Shown: positions 1 through 10,287 of the stretch, piece after piece
Numbering within the stretch: position 1 is the stretch's first letter
Layout: every line of letters begins with the position of its first letter
Assembly (NCBI GenBank): GCA_026018925.1
Contig: JAKSZU010000013.1
Coordinates: 80,465,791-80,529,790, forward strand
Length of the DNA: 64,000 nucleotides
Reading direction: 5' to 3'
Source of the DNA: Tupaia tana
Lineage: Eukaryota; Chordata; Mammalia; Scandentia; Tupaiidae
Made by a program: the position numbers and the translations under genes
The notes under the pieces: generated by a model
What the model saw: only the letters and a program-made list of their open reading frames with translations
Told to the model about the DNA's origin: nothing
Database searches by the model: none

Positions 1-462
1 CTGCAGAGCAATAGATCTTTCCTTTGTCTTTTCAAATCTTTATTCTAGATCTGTGGCCCTATATTTAAATAACCAAAAGCTTCATCAAAATGCTTTTACA
101 ACAAAACCGCAATGTTCTATCAAAAGTAACCCTGCTGAAGTATACAGATAGGCAGAACTTTTTTGTTCTGTTGTATGTAAAAAGGTTAAGTCTGAAGTTC
201 ATTCTCTTTCCCCTGAATCATGCAGTCCTCTGAGCACAAAGTCCATTTCCCTACAGAAAAATGTTAGTTTTGGTTGGTGGTTCAATTGCCCCAGGTTCCA
301 AGGTAATAAAAAAATCACATGAATTATGGAGAGCAAATTTGCCTATAGATCCTTAACAACAGTTATGGAAACCCTGCACCCCACATAGACTACTTTGCAT
401 GTTCCCAGTGGTACATGTTCTACCAGTTGTGCCATTATCTGAAGAAACTCAAGATCTAAATA
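1..462. other. Unique non-coding sequence
   Basis: AT-rich sequence with no long reading frame, no recognised repeat and no RNA gene. I see nothing that supports a function. Confidence 0.5.
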
Positions 463-712
463 ACAAGGGGCTGTGTTGTGACCTAGTGGGTAAGGTACCT
501 AAACATCATATGGCTAATGGCAGTTCCAATCCCCACCTTGGTGGCTTGAAAACATGCCAGAGGTATGTGTGTGAAGTTCACATCCCAAATCCTAATGGGA
601 TGGAGAAATGGAAGGGAAGAGGTTGCAGCATGATCATTCCTTATCAGGGGTTACTTTCAACCTGTCTCTCTGTTTCTTTCTGGTGAGAGCACATGCTCTT
701 TGGTAATTTTAA
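463..712 (+). mobile_element. SINE-D, old diverged tRNA-derived SINE
   Basis: The head carries a decayed tRNA-like part (GTGACCTAGTGGGTAAGG, then a degraded B box GCAGTTCCAATCC). A SINE-A-like body follows: CCTAATGGGATGGAG, GGTTGCAGCATGATC and CTGTCTCTCTG. No clean target duplication is visible, so the copy is old. The 399-686 reading frame lies mostly inside it and is not a gene. Confidence 0.7.
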
Positions 713-1020
713 AAAATAATAAATACAAGAATTTGGGAGTTAAATCCTCTTCATGCCTCTATGCCTGTCTTAGTACAGAAAATGGAAAATTAGTTCTGGC
801 CTAAGAGGACATATTTTCAGGGGTTCATTGCCCTTAAAAGCTAAAGATGTCAACTGCATAAACAGAAGGGAGCTCAAGTCATATCTGTGGTTCTTCCTAC
901 GGTTACTTTAAAAACACAAGGGACTATTTTTTTAACATACATGTTCTTTTACATGCTTATGCATCTGAATACAGTCATTGACTGAATTTCAAAAGAAGTG
1001 CTCTACTGTCAATTCTACTA
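713..1020. other. Unique non-coding sequence
   Basis: AT-rich sequence between a SINE and a short inverted-repeat element. No recognised feature. Confidence 0.5.
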
Positions 1021-1100
1021 CTGGGTCTTCAGAGAAGTCATGACATATTTTTCTATGTTTCTATTAGCAAAAGTGCATCATGACATTCCTGATGTCCCAA
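1021..1100. mobile_element. Mariner-like MITE, copy 1
   Basis: About 80 bp with imperfect terminal inverted repeats. The left end reads CTGGGTCTTCAGAGAAGTC; the right end, read on the other strand, gives TTGGGACATCAGGAATGTC. A TA precedes the left end, and the right-hand TA appears mutated to TG. It shares the inner block GTCATGACATATTTTTC with the copy at 40220. Non-autonomous, with no coding capacity. The family name is unknown to me. Confidence 0.65.
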
Positions 1101-1689
1101 TGATTCAATAAGTTTTTACCCTGACCAATATACGCCAGGCATGAGTAAATTAAGGTGAAGAGCTGATTGCGAGGACAGCCTTGGAGTGGAAAGGATCCTA
1201 AAGCCAAGGTCAAAACAGAAGGGATGTTGCACAAGGCAGCCCAAGGCAGTTTGGCCAGGTTTCCATCAAGGAACCAGAAGTTCATCTGGGCATTAAGATA
1301 GAGAAAACACAGTGGAGCAGGGTAGGGAACTCATCGGTGAGTAGCAGGAGTGAACTGCTGATGAGGAGTGGTACCAGGGAAAAGGTGCCTTGCTGACTCT
1401 GGGGCACTTATGCAAGCTGGAACTTTTGAGTGTAACTTGGTCCTCCCTCTAAGAGCCAAACTGATACATGACCTCCACTGAGGGCATATTTAAAGGTCTG
1501 CTCAACTCTGTACTAGAGAAATAGAGACAAGGCCTACACATAATGAGCACGAAGTCAGTTGTATTCCTAAGACCACGTGGTCCCCATCACTCACCATCCC
1601 TCTTTTCTGGACCTATGCTGAGCTATAATTTTTAGAGTAAGACTGCTGATAACACAAGCTCCATGTTGTGTAAGCTCAGAGACCCCTTT
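1101..1689. other. Unique non-coding sequence
   Basis: No recognised repeat or exon. The 73-codon minus-strand frame here has no recognisable motif and no splice context I would trust. Confidence 0.5.
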
Positions 1690-1703
1690 AAAGAATAATC
1701 AAT

Positions 1704-1977
1704 GGGACCAGCAGTTAGCGTAATGGCTATGTCGCTGGACTCCCACGTAGTCGACCGCGGTTCGAGTCCCGGACCCGGCGGCTTAAACTCACGCCGGGCG
1801 CGTGTGCGTGCGTGCCCAAGATCCCAAGAGGAGAATGGAGGAGAAGGGATTGCGGCGTGGCCATCCCCCCTGGGGGGTGATTTCCTGCTTTCTATCTCTC
1901 TGTCTCTCTCTGTCTGTCTGGCGAGCGCACGCGCCTTATAGCAAAAACCTCTCCAAAAAAAAGGAAAAAAAAAAAAA
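1704..1977 (+). mobile_element. SINE-A (subfamily A1a), full length, young
   Basis: Starts GGGACCAGCAGTTAGCG. The A box TAGCGTAATGG and B box GGTTCGAGTCC both match the Pol III consensus. The head joins the body through CTTAAACTC (three A's). CpGs are well preserved, the tail is A-rich, and a perfect 14 bp target duplication AAAGAATAATCAAT lies at 1690-1703 and 1978-1991. One of the least decayed copies in the window. Confidence 0.95.
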
Positions 1978-1991
1978 AAAGAATAATCAAT

Positions 1992-2220
1992 AATGAATAG
2001 ATTATTTCCTTGTTCAGCTACATGAAACTCACTAGCTGTGCTCACATTTCAGGACTGAGAACTACAGGAGGGCAGGCAGTCTAACTAAGCTTTGATGTAT
2101 GCCCTCTAAGCAGTGAAAGCTTATAATCCACCTGCCTAGAGGTGATTCTGAATAGGAAGTAGAACAGCCCTGATCATCCTTTATTGAGCCTTGGGCCCCC
2201 AGACATTTTGTCATGCCTTA
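1992..2220. other. Unique non-coding sequence
   Basis: Short unique spacer between two SINE-A copies. Nothing recognised. Confidence 0.5.
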
Positions 2221-2236
2221 AACCTATTTGCCCTTT

Positions 2237-2526
2237 TGGGACCAGCAGTTAGAGTAATGGCTATGTCGCTGGACTCCCACGTAGTTGACCGCGGTTCACG
2301 TCCCGGACCCGGTAGCTTAAAACTCACGCCAGGCACGTGTGCGTGCGTTCCCAAGATCCCGAGAGGAGAATGGAGGAGAAGGGATTGTGGCGTGACCATC
2401 CCCCCCGGGGGGGTGATTTCTCGCTTTCTGTCTCTCTGTCTCTGTCTGTCTGGCAAGCGCACGCACCCTATAGCGAAAAACCTCTCAAAAAAAAAAAAAA
2501 AAAAAAAAAAAAAACAAGCAAAAAAC
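2237..2526 (+). mobile_element. SINE-A (subfamily A1b), full length, young
   Basis: Complete tRNA-like head, body and poly-A tail, with a perfect 16 bp target duplication AACCTATTTGCCCTTT at 2221-2236 and 2527-2542. The B box reads GGTTCACGTCC, with C instead of the usual A at tRNA position 58, and the junction has four A's (CTTAAAACTC). Both mark subfamily A1b. Confidence 0.95.
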
Positions 2527-2552
2527 AACCTATTTGCCCTTTACTTCTTAGT

Positions 2553-2609
2553 TCTTTTTTTTTTTTTTTAAATTCTTTTTTTCTTTTTTTGGAGAGGTTT
2601 TTTTGCTAA
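2553..2609 (-). mobile_element. Severely 5'-truncated SINE-A (3' stub)
   Basis: A T-rich run followed by TTTTTGGAGAGG and TTTTTTTGCT is the reverse complement of the SINE-A 3' end (AGCAAAAACCTCTCC plus tail). Only about 30 bp of the element plus its tail remain, as expected from aborted target-primed reverse transcription. Confidence 0.55.
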
Positions 2610-2654
2610 GTAATCAAAATATTTGGTCATCTTTAATTTTAAAATTACCTTTCT

Positions 2655-2815
2655 AAGATAAGGCTTTCTAGCCTCATTTTTTAGGATGATAATAAGGTTC
2701 AGAGAGAAGAATTGAATTGTTTAAGGTCATTCAGCTAGGACACACAACTTATGGAATCTACCCAGATCTGCCTGCTCCAAAATCTATTATAATTCTACTA
2801 TACACATTCTTGGCA
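2655..2815 (-). mobile_element. MIR fragment
   Basis: Resembles the MIR minus-strand pattern: gaggaaact-like core, then TTTAAGGTCATTCAGCTAGGAC, then a degraded head. Ancient and heavily diverged. Confidence 0.55.
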
Positions 2816-3357
2816 GCCAGATTTTAATAGCTTTGGAATTCACGTGTCCTAAGTTCTAGTTCTTCAAGAAATGAGACAGAAACGATGTAGGCACAGCATT
2901 CCAAATTAACAATGGCAACTTATGCTTGTTTTTCAAAATTCCATCTGCATCTCTTTTCCTGTAGGCTAGTGCTCCTCAATATGTAATTTATGGACAATAC
3001 TGTCTGTATTGTTACTGACCCATAATGAGACAAGTCTAGAAATTGAAAGCAAGTAAATATTTCTAGCTATTGATAGAATAATTGTTTATAGTGAATCAAA
3101 ATATTTGGGTTTGTATTGTATTACTTTTTCATTTCATTTTTTAGTAATTCATTTATATTGTGGTTTAAAAGCTCAATATGTAACAGATTGAAACTTAAAT
3201 AATAAAAATGACTTTTTTGATTCAAGTTTGAGAAACTGACTCTGAGTTTGAGAAATATTTGAAAGCAGGGACTACCTTTCAGTGTCCATTAAATGAATGC
3301 TTTGAAGTAGGTCGGGTTAACTTAAGAATATTCCAATTTAAGGATAGACTCTTGCTG
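2816..3357. other. Unique AT-rich non-coding sequence
   Basis: Around 540 bases of AT-rich sequence with no recognised repeat, exon or RNA gene. Confidence 0.5.
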
Positions 3358-3367
3358 AAAACAATTT

Positions 3368-3641
3368 CTTTTTTTTTTTTTTTTTTTTTTTTGGAGAGGC
3401 TTTTGGTATAGGACACATGCGCTCACCAGAAAGATAGAGAGACAGAGAGACAGAAGGTAAGAAATCATCCCCCAGGGAGGTGGCCACACCACAATCCCTT
3501 CTCCTCCATATTCCTCTCGGGATCTCGGGCACACATGCACACGTGCCTGGCGTGAGTTTAAGCCACTGGGTCCGAAACTCAAACCACAGTCGACTACATG
3601 GGAGTCCAACACCATAGCCATTATGCCAACTGCTGGTCCCA
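3368..3641 (-). mobile_element. SINE-A (subfamily A1a), full length
   Basis: Reverse-strand copy running from poly-T through the GGAGAGGCTTTTGGTATAGG end to the GCTGGTCCC head. Target duplication AAAACAATTT lies at 3358-3367 and 3642-3651. The three-A junction and GAGT B-box type mark A1a. It sits directly beside the T-rich tail of an older SINE-C. Confidence 0.9.
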
Positions 3642-3654
3642 AAAACAATTTTTT

Positions 3655-3860
3655 AAAGCTTATGTTCCCATAAGAAAGAGAGGCCACCTCAATAGAGCTC
3701 CATGTCATGATCCACTCCCAGTCTCAGCCAGCCTGGATCATGGGAATTTATGAGCATGCCCGATATACTCAGGAAGGTCTGAGGATGTGAACCCAGGATC
3801 CTTCCCTTTCAGGTCCAGCTGCATTGCCATTGCACTCTGCCTGGGCCCTGAAAATAATGT
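3655..3860 (-). mobile_element. SINE-C, old
   Basis: Minus-strand SINE-C with the blocks CATGTCATGATCCACTCCC, CAGCCAGCCTGGATCATGGG and CTCAGGAAGGTCTGAGG, and a head near CTGCCTGGGCCCTG. No clear target duplication. The 3787-4023 frame overlaps it and is not a gene. Confidence 0.75.
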
Positions 3861-3924
3861 TTTACCTACACTACTAGCTGTGTCAAGTGTTTCTAATCTA
3901 AAGGAAGTCCAATTAGCAAGGCAA

Positions 3925-4045
3925 TTAAAAGCAAGAACATTAGAGTCAAAGGGAAGTGTATTTGAATCCTGTGTCTATAACTTAGCTATACACCCTAGAG
4001 AAAGTCACTTAGTTTTGCTATGACTTAGTTTCCTCCTCTATAAAA
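3925..4045 (+). mobile_element. MIR fragment
   Basis: The MIR core pattern is visible: AACATTAGAGTCAAA, TTTGAATCCTGTGTC, then AAAGTCACTTAG and TTAGTTTCCTCCTCTATAAA. These match the ancient tRNA-derived mammal-wide SINE in sense orientation. Confidence 0.7.
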
Positions 4046-4790
4046 AAGAGAAATTATCATAAGATATCACTTCACATCCAGTACAATGGCTACTATTTAA
4101 AAAAAGACAAAAAAGAAAAAGAATTAAATATCAATAAGGGTATGGAGAAATTAGAACTCTGGTGAATTGTTGGTGGGAAAATGATGCAGTTCCTACAGAA
4201 AAGAGTATAGTAGTCCCTCAAAAAGTTGAACACAGAATTGCCATATAATCCAGATATTCCACCCCTAGGTATATACATGAAAGAATCAAAACCAGGACTC
4301 AAACAGATACTTGTTCATCAATATTCATAGGAGCACTATTTGAAATAACCAAAAGTTGTTTCCACTATTGGAAACAACCCAAATGTTCATCAACAGATGA
4401 ATTAATTTTCAAAAGGTGATATATATGTAGTTTGACCTTAAAAGAGAATGATATTATAACATGTACTATTAATTAATTCATATGCTATTAAACCCAGAAA
4501 AGAGTACGCTAAGTGAAAATCAGCCAAACACAAAAGGACAAATATTGCAGGATTCTATTACATGAGGAACCCATAACAGGGAAATTCATAGAGACAGAAA
4601 GTAGAATGGAGGTCACCTGGTGCTTGAGAGAGAAGAGTATGGAGTTTTAGTTTGAGATGAAGGAAAGTTCTAGAAATGGATATTGGTGATGGTATAATAA
4701 CATCATGAATGTATATAATCATCCTGAATTATATACTTAGAAATAGTTGAAGTGATAAATTTTGTTATATGTGTTTTACCACAACAGAGA
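4046..4790 (+). mobile_element. L1 3' end (old L1M type), sense
   Basis: Covers the ORF2 3' end and 3' UTR of an old L1. Recognisable blocks are GGTATGGAGAAATTAGAACTC, ATATTCATAGGAGCACTATT, CCCAAATGTTCATCAACAGATG, GCTAAGTGAAAATCAGCC and ATAGAGACAGAAAGTAGAATGG, in the order seen in mammalian L1 3' termini. Many indels; no open frame remains. Confidence 0.85.
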
Positions 4791-4799
4791 GAGAGAACA

Positions 4800-5178
4800 T
4801 GAGAACTATGTCACAGGTTGTTGTGAGGATACAGTGAGAAGGAGGACTCAGAGAAAGCATTTGCTATATGAGGAGACTGAATAGTTTGTGGTAAAAAATA
4901 TGTAATTAAAGTATGAGCTTATTTTTGTACAAAACTATTAAAAGTCATGTATGTTTTTCATAATACATATTTTCCAAAAACTTTTGGAAGGCCCCTTGTA
5001 TATTAAATTTCCTTATTAAAATCTAAGCTGGAAATTAGTTTTTATGGTAGATTATTTATTATTACATCTAATATTTATCTTATCAAAGGTGGAAATGAGA
5101 GTTGTTGGTAAAAAAAAAATATGAATATAGAAGAGGAGATAAAGCCACCACCCTCCAAGAAATAGAGTGATTTAACTG
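4800..5178. other. Unique AT-rich non-coding sequence
   Basis: No recognised repeat or exon. Confidence 0.5.

Positions 5179-5209
<31 letters not shown>
5179..5209. repeat. Poly-A run of about 31
   Basis: An uninterrupted run of A from 5179 to 5209. No SINE body lies upstream that would explain it as a retroposon tail, so its origin is open. Confidence 0.9.
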
Positions 5210-5211
<2 letters not shown>

Positions 5212-6305
5212 AGGCTAGTTACTCTTACCTTCTTATGTTCTTCCAATGTGCTCACTTAGGCATAGGTGACTTTTAATTTCCTCATCAGTTAAATAGACAA
5301 AAGGAAAAAGGTTCCAAAGGAAACATCAATTTCTATAATTACGTAATTCAATTTGTTTTACAGAAAATTAGACAGATTTACAGAGTACTGCCTGTATTTA
5401 CAGAATATTATAGTGGCTATTTATTGAAGCAGTGCAGTATGAAAACTGCACGTTTTCTAATCTTTTGTTGAGGTATGAAGAGAAGGTGTTGGCTCTAACA
5501 GCAGTTCCCAGGCTGGAGATAACATTGATTCTCACTAATGGGAACTGACGGGTCTCTGAGACCCTCAGGAAAGGCCTAAACCTGAGTCAGAGATCTCTTA
5601 TGAACCACTACAAACACACTTGGGTTCACTGCTTATTCCAACCAAGCAAGAGTGTACCATCTAAGCTCAAGTGTACTCAGTCTTAGTACATCCAGTGCTT
5701 TTCACTCTTCTCACTTCCTACTCTGGAGTTTCTGCGCACAGTGTGGGATGCCATAGGAACGCACAAGGCCCTCACATGTTCACAACTGGAAAGCTGGATA
5801 TATACCTGTGGGACTATCTTCGACCATTGGGAGTTTGAGACTTTCATCCCCAGGAAGACAGTTTTGAGACTTATTTCATAATACTCCTCAAAAGTTCCCA
5901 GTGCTATTTCATCAGTACTCACTGGTAATTGTGACCTATTGGCATGCATGAAGTTTTATGCAATTAAAAATCTAAGCTTTGGGTGAAAATCACCCACTTT
6001 ATTTGGACCTCAGTGACCAAATCACATACACACACCAAGACGCTTTGCTTAACCCAGAACTATTAGAGGGTTCCAGTCTTCCCTGGATACTTGAATGCTG
6101 CATATTTCTTGTCTGAGTAGTTCTCAGGCTCCGTATTTAAGACATATATTCACTTTGGTCCACAGGCATGGAGTTCTCCCTTCAGGTCCACGTGTGTGGA
6201 AAGTGTGTGCAGCACAGGCGGGAGGAGCCGCTTCACTCTCAGCAGGGTTGTCACCTCTGTACCCCTCAATGCTGAATTAGAGGTCTCTCACCTCTCTTCT
6301 TTCAT
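5210..6305. other. Unique non-coding sequence
   Basis: About 1.1 kb without a recognisable repeat. Short frames on both strands (5683-5949 minus, 6095-6280 plus) show no known motif. A modestly GC-rich patch lies near 6170-6260. Confidence 0.45.
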
Positions 6306-6550
6306 CCCTTATTATTGTGGAAAATATACATAACACAAAATTCACCATCTTATCCATTTTCAGTATATGGTCGGAATAAGTAAATTCCCACTTGATGCAA
6401 TTAATCTCCAGAACTCTTTCATCTTTAATATCTATTAAATGTCAATCTACCCCTCTCCACCCAGTCACTGGAAACCACCATTCTTTTTGTCATTATGAAT
6501 TTGACCACCCTAAGGACTTTATGTAGATAGAATTATACAGTATTTATCTT

Positions 6551-6816
6551 TTTTTTTTCTTTCTTTTTTGGAGAGGTTTTTGCTATAGGGCGTGTGCACT
6601 TGCCAGACAGACAGAGACAGAGAGACAGAAAGCGAGAAATCACCCCCCAGGGGGGATGGCCATGCCGCAATCCCTTCTCCTCCATTCTCCTCTCAGGATC
6701 TTGGGCACGCACGCACACGCGCCCGGCGTGAGTTTAAGCCATCAGGTCTGGGACTCGAACTGCGATCGACTACGTGGGAGTCCAGCGACATAGCCATTAT
6801 GCTAACTGCTGGTCCC
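6551..6816 (-). mobile_element. SINE-A (subfamily A1a) inside L1
   Basis: Reverse-strand full-length copy ending in the head GCTAACTGCTGGTCCC. Target duplication AGTATTTATCTTTT flanks it (from 6539 and from 6817). The host L1 sequence resumes right after it. Confidence 0.93.
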
Positions 6817-6907
6817 AGTATTTATCTTTTTGTGACTGATCTATTTCCTCTAATCTGATATTTTCAAAGTATCCATGTTGTAGCATGTGTTAGAATTTGC
6901 TTCTTTT

Positions 6908-7147
6908 GGGGAGCAGCACATGGCATAATGGTTTCATTGCTGGGCTCTCACGTACTCAACCATGGTTTGAGTCCTGAACCCAGCAGCTTTAAACTCATGC
7001 CGGGAGCACATGCATGCATGCCCAAAATCCCAAGAGAAGAAAGGATTGTGGCATGGCCATTTCCCTGGGGGAGAGATTTCTCACTTTCTGTCTGTCTCTC
7101 CAGCAAGCTCACGTGCCTTATAGCAAAAATCCTCCCCCGCAAAAACA
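6908..7147 (+). mobile_element. SINE-A (A2-like, diverged) inside L1
   Basis: Sense copy starting GGGGAGCAGCACATGGC, with A box TGGCATAATGG and a degraded B box GGTTTGAGTCC. Target duplication AGAATTTGCTTCTTTT (6892-6907) matches 7152-7168 with one indel. The 3' end of the element and its flank are duplicated in tandem (see 7122-7236). Confidence 0.85.
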
Positions 7148-7236
7148 ATGAAGAATTTGCTTCCTTTTAAAGGTTGAATAGCAAAAATCTTCCCCTCCAA
7201 AAAAATGAAGAATTTGCTTCCTTTTTAAGGTTGAAT
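7122..7236. repeat. 57-58 bp tandem duplication over a SINE/flank junction
   Basis: Two consecutive units, 7122-7179 and 7180-7236, each run from AGCAAAAATC in the SINE tail through the A run and flank GAAGAATTTGCTTCC to GGTTGAAT. They differ by a few substitutions and one indel, so the duplication followed SINE insertion and then aged. Confidence 0.9.
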
Positions 7237-7555
7237 AATAATGTGTTATACATATATACCACATTTTTTTTGTCCAGTCCTCCAGTGATAGGCATTTAGG
7301 TTGTTTCTACTTCTTGGCTATTGTGAATAAGGCTACATTGAACATGGGTATGGAAAAAAAAAGATCTCTTCATGTTCATGCTTTAAATTCTTTTGTGTCC
7401 ATACCCAGAAGTGGAACTGCTGGACCACATGGTAAATAATGTTAATTTTAAGAAACCACCATACTGCTTTCTGAATTGGTTACACCATTTTACATTTCTA
7501 CCAACAGTATGTAAGGGTTCCAATTCCTCTATGTCTTGCCAATACTTGCTCTTTT

Positions 7556-7630
7556 CTTTTTTTTTAATAGTTTACATATTTTATTCATGAGACACAAGAG
7601 ACAGACAGACAGACAGACACACACACGCAC

Positions 7631-7682
<52 letters not shown>

Positions 7683-7765
7683 GTACCCTTGACAGAGTCT
7701 CATCATATTACAATTTCCCTCCCTGCCAAGATCACATCAACCTGGGATTCAAATAACAGTCTCTC
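7556..7765 (-). mobile_element. Probable SINE-C relative with embedded microsatellite
   Basis: A T-rich end, then GAGACACAAGAGACAGACAG, the GA run, then ACAGAGTCTCATCATATTACAA and CAACCTGGGATTC resemble an old minus-strand SINE body. The head is poorly preserved, so the family is uncertain. Confidence 0.4.
7601..7678. repeat. Compound microsatellite (CAGA)n-(CA)n-(GA)n
   Basis: A short run of CAGA units, then CA repeats, then a long uninterrupted GA tract from about 7635 to 7677. Confidence 0.95.
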
Positions 7766-7767
7766 TT

Positions 7768-8105
7768 TTTTTATTTTTAAGTTTATTTTTTCCATGAGTA
7801 GGAGAGACTTGGAGTGAGAGAGATAGAGAGAGGCAAAGAGACAGTCACCTCTAACAAGTTTTTGACACCATCATATACACCCAGGTTCAGCCAGCCCTGG
7901 ATCATGGCTGAGGGCCTCAGGGAAGCCTCCAGCTGTTAATCCAGAACCTTCCAATGTGGGTCAGCCTTGTAGATGATCAAGTTTTACTATTGCACCACCG
8001 TCTGGACTCTTGGACTATGGTCATCTTTATGACTTCAGCACCACAGAATGGTGCTCTACCACAGAATGGTGCTCTACCACCTATGCCACCATGGCTGGGC
8101 CCATT
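7768..8105 (-). mobile_element. SINE-C, old, with internal duplication
   Basis: Reverse-strand SINE-C: T-rich tail, CAGCCAGCCCTGGATCATGG, GAGGGCCTCAGGGAAG and the head block ATGCCACCATGGCTGGGCCC. It is longer than other copies, partly because of an 18 bp tandem duplication at 8041-8076. Several short frames here are artefacts. Confidence 0.7.
8041..8076. repeat. 18 bp perfect tandem duplication
   Basis: CCACAGAATGGTGCTCTA is repeated exactly at 8041-8058 and 8059-8076, inside the head region of the SINE-C copy. Confidence 0.95.
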
Positions 8106-8339
8106 TTCTGGTTTTTATTTGATTGCAGGCAGCATAAGGATGTGAGGCCCCTATGCTGTTGTACTGACAGCTCCTTAGAGCAACACCTAGCTCAGAGCTT
8201 AGCACCAGTTATATACACAGCACAGGATCATTCAGTGAAGAAGAAGACATGTGCTAGCCTGACTCTGGCCATGGGCAAGTTACTTCCCTGCTACTGCTCT
8301 CAGAGCTTGCATTCATCCAGTGAAAGAGTACACCAGGTC

Positions 8340-8568
8340 AAGCTAGCAGGTAGTGTGGAGGTCAAGGCACTGGATACCATGTGACCGACTGCACAGTTCG
8401 AGTCCTGGACCTGGTGGGTTAAATGTCTGCACAATATCCCAAGAAGGGACTGGAGAAGAAGGGATTGTGGCATGACCATCACTCGTGGAGGGTGATTTCT
8501 CATTTTCTCTCTCTCTTTCTGACGAGCACACAAATCCTATAGCAAAAGCTAACAACAACAACAAAAAA
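8340..8568 (+). mobile_element. SINE-A (diverged copy)
   Basis: The head contains TAGTGTGGAGGTCAAGG and a good B box, CAGTTCGAGTCC. The body shows GAAGGGATTGTGGCATGACC, the pyrimidine stretch and CCTATAGCAAAAGC, with an A/C-rich tail. The first bases of the head are altered and no clear target duplication is visible. Confidence 0.8.
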
Positions 8569-8697
8569 GGTTACCATATTCTCTGATACTCTGTCCTCAA
8601 AGGGTCAACATTTTTAAGAATTATTCCTTTGTTCAGCATATCCATGCTGTATATACTCACTACTCACCTATTAGTACCTATCTCGATTATCAGATTA

Positions 8698-8777
8698 AAG
8701 AAGAAGGAGAAGGAGAAGGAGAAGGAGAAGAAGAAGGAGAAGGAGAAGAAGAAGAAGAAGAAGAAGAAGAAAAAGGA
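8698..8777. repeat. (GAA)n / (GGAGAA)n microsatellite
   Basis: About 80 bp of pure purine GAA and GGAGAA units on the plus strand, ending at a SINE-A head. It may be an expanded retroposon tail into which the SINE inserted. Confidence 0.95.
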
Positions 8778-8778
8778 A

Positions 8779-9024
8779 GGACCAGCAGATGACATAATGG
8801 TTATGTCACTGGACTCCCACATCGTCGACTATGGTTCAAGTCCTGGACCCAGCAGTTTATAACTCATGCTGGGCATGTGTGTGTATGCCCAAAATCCTGG
8901 GAGGAGAATGGAAGAAAAGGGATTACAGCATGGCTGTCTCCCCTGGGAGGTAATTTCTTGCTTTCTTTCTCTTTGTCTCTCTGGCAAGTGCATGCACCTA
9001 CAGCAAAAAATCTCTCTAAAAAAA
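8779..9024 (+). mobile_element. SINE-A (subfamily A2)
   Basis: Starts GGACCAGCAGATGACATAATGG, has B box GGTTCAAGTCC and a complete body and A tail. Many CpGs have decayed to TG or CA. It follows the GAA tract directly, so the target duplication is obscured. Confidence 0.88.
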
Positions 9025-10274
9025 TAGTACTATCCATAGTTTCAGGCATCCAGTGCAGGGGTCTTGAAACATATACCTGATAGATAAGGGAGGGACTTCT
9101 GTATATTTATCTGCCTAGAAAGTAGGCCAAAGCAAAGTATATCAGAACATTGACTTTATCTTTTGGAGGTGGGATTATAGGTGAAGATATTTCTTTCTTA
9201 TCATTTCCATAAGTAGAATATTGAGCTTAAAATCAGATAAAAGTAAAAACATATGCAAAAAGGCAAGGCCTCTTCTCAGCAGGTGAGAACTACTTTGGTA
9301 ATTCATTGCATAAAACATAAGAGAAAACTGACTGTGTTTTCTCCCTCTCCTACTTATCACTAGCTCTGCTGTCAGCATGACAGCAAAGTTGTATTGAGAG
9401 ACTAGAAGGAAATTGGCAAAGTATTCAATAAGGCTTTTTGCCATTTTCTGTACTTTTCAAATGTTTTCTAGTAAGCCAATATTCCTTTCATGATTAGAGA
9501 GGAAAAAAAGAAAATGTAAAAATATACATTTTATGAAAAGTAGGATTTAAGACATAAATTTCCCCCCATCAGAACTGAGAGGGCTTTGTCTTCCCTAAGG
9601 GATCAGGCCATTGGGTGGCTATTTTTATCTGGAGGCATCACCACAAGCAGCTAAAGTCCCACCACACTTTGTGTATGTTCAGTGTCTTAACGGGTTATTT
9701 TTCAGATGTTTAGATGGTTGGGGAAAACCCCAGTGGCGCTTGTCTGGAAGATGTTTGCCCTTAATTTCTAAGGTAAATTTAATGCACATGTATTAACCAT
9801 CTCTCTTCAGTCATCTCCCTTTGAAGTGGGTTTGCCACTGAACTGGACTTCAAGGTTTCCCCTGCTGCTGCCTTGGTCTCCCTAAATTATTTACTGCGGT
9901 TGGCTGGTGGTGGAAGTGTAGGCAGCATGTGGAGGGTGCAACTAGACGTACTCATTCAGCAACTTTCAATGAAGCAGTTCTTCTGTCTCTGACACAAGAG
10001 ATGCATGGAGCTCAGTGGGCATTTCTGCTGATGAGGAGTTCACAATCCAGAGAGAGACAGAGGAGTAAAACAAATGAAAAAAAAAAGTGCCATGTGGTGG
10101 GCTTAACTACAAAGTTACTGTTCTGAGAGCAGAGTAGAGAATGAATGGCTCAGGAAACCCCCTGTGGCCATTTTATCTAAATTGGAAATGCCAGATGCCT
10201 GGCTCTCTCTTTATCTCTCTCCCTCTTCCATCCCTCTAAGTCCCATCACAGGGTACAATGTCCCTCGCTGCTAA
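9025..10274. other. Unique non-coding sequence
   Basis: About 1.25 kb without a recognised repeat. The part from 9560 to 9780 is less AT-rich and shows no repeat signature. Short frames (9175-9444 minus, 9611-9796 plus) have no recognisable product. Confidence 0.45.
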
Positions 10275-10287
10275 AGCTCATAGCATC

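Larger units (their letters stand above)
6310..7556 (-). mobile_element. L1 3' end (old L1M type), antisense, split by two SINEs
   Basis: Minus-strand L1. Recognised blocks are ATACATAACACAAAATTCACC, CACCCAGTCACTGGAAACCACC, TCCATGTTGTAGCATGTGTTAG, GGTTGTTTCTACTTCTTGGCTA, CAGAAGTGGAACTGCTGGACC and CACCATTTTACATTTCTACC. The element reads continuously across SINEs at 6551-6816 and 6908-7147, so both inserted later. Confidence 0.85.

Noticed and set aside
1704-1780. Possible tRNA genes at the SINE heads
   Set aside because: A and B boxes match, but the heads do not fold into a clean cloverleaf (T-stem pairs are missing), lack a proper acceptor stem and run into the SINE body.
1632-2045. 137-codon minus-strand frame and many similar frames of 60-170 codons
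   Set aside because: They lie in SINE copies, recur wherever a SINE-A occurs, and repeat the same peptide patterns from the SINE sequence on either strand. They are repeat artefacts.
5179-5209. Processed pseudogene ending in this poly-A run
   Set aside because: The upstream sequence shows no coding similarity and no target duplication bracketing it.
8698-8777. GAA tract as a disease-like triplex element within a gene
   Set aside because: No gene is visible around it. A retroposon-tail origin is simpler.
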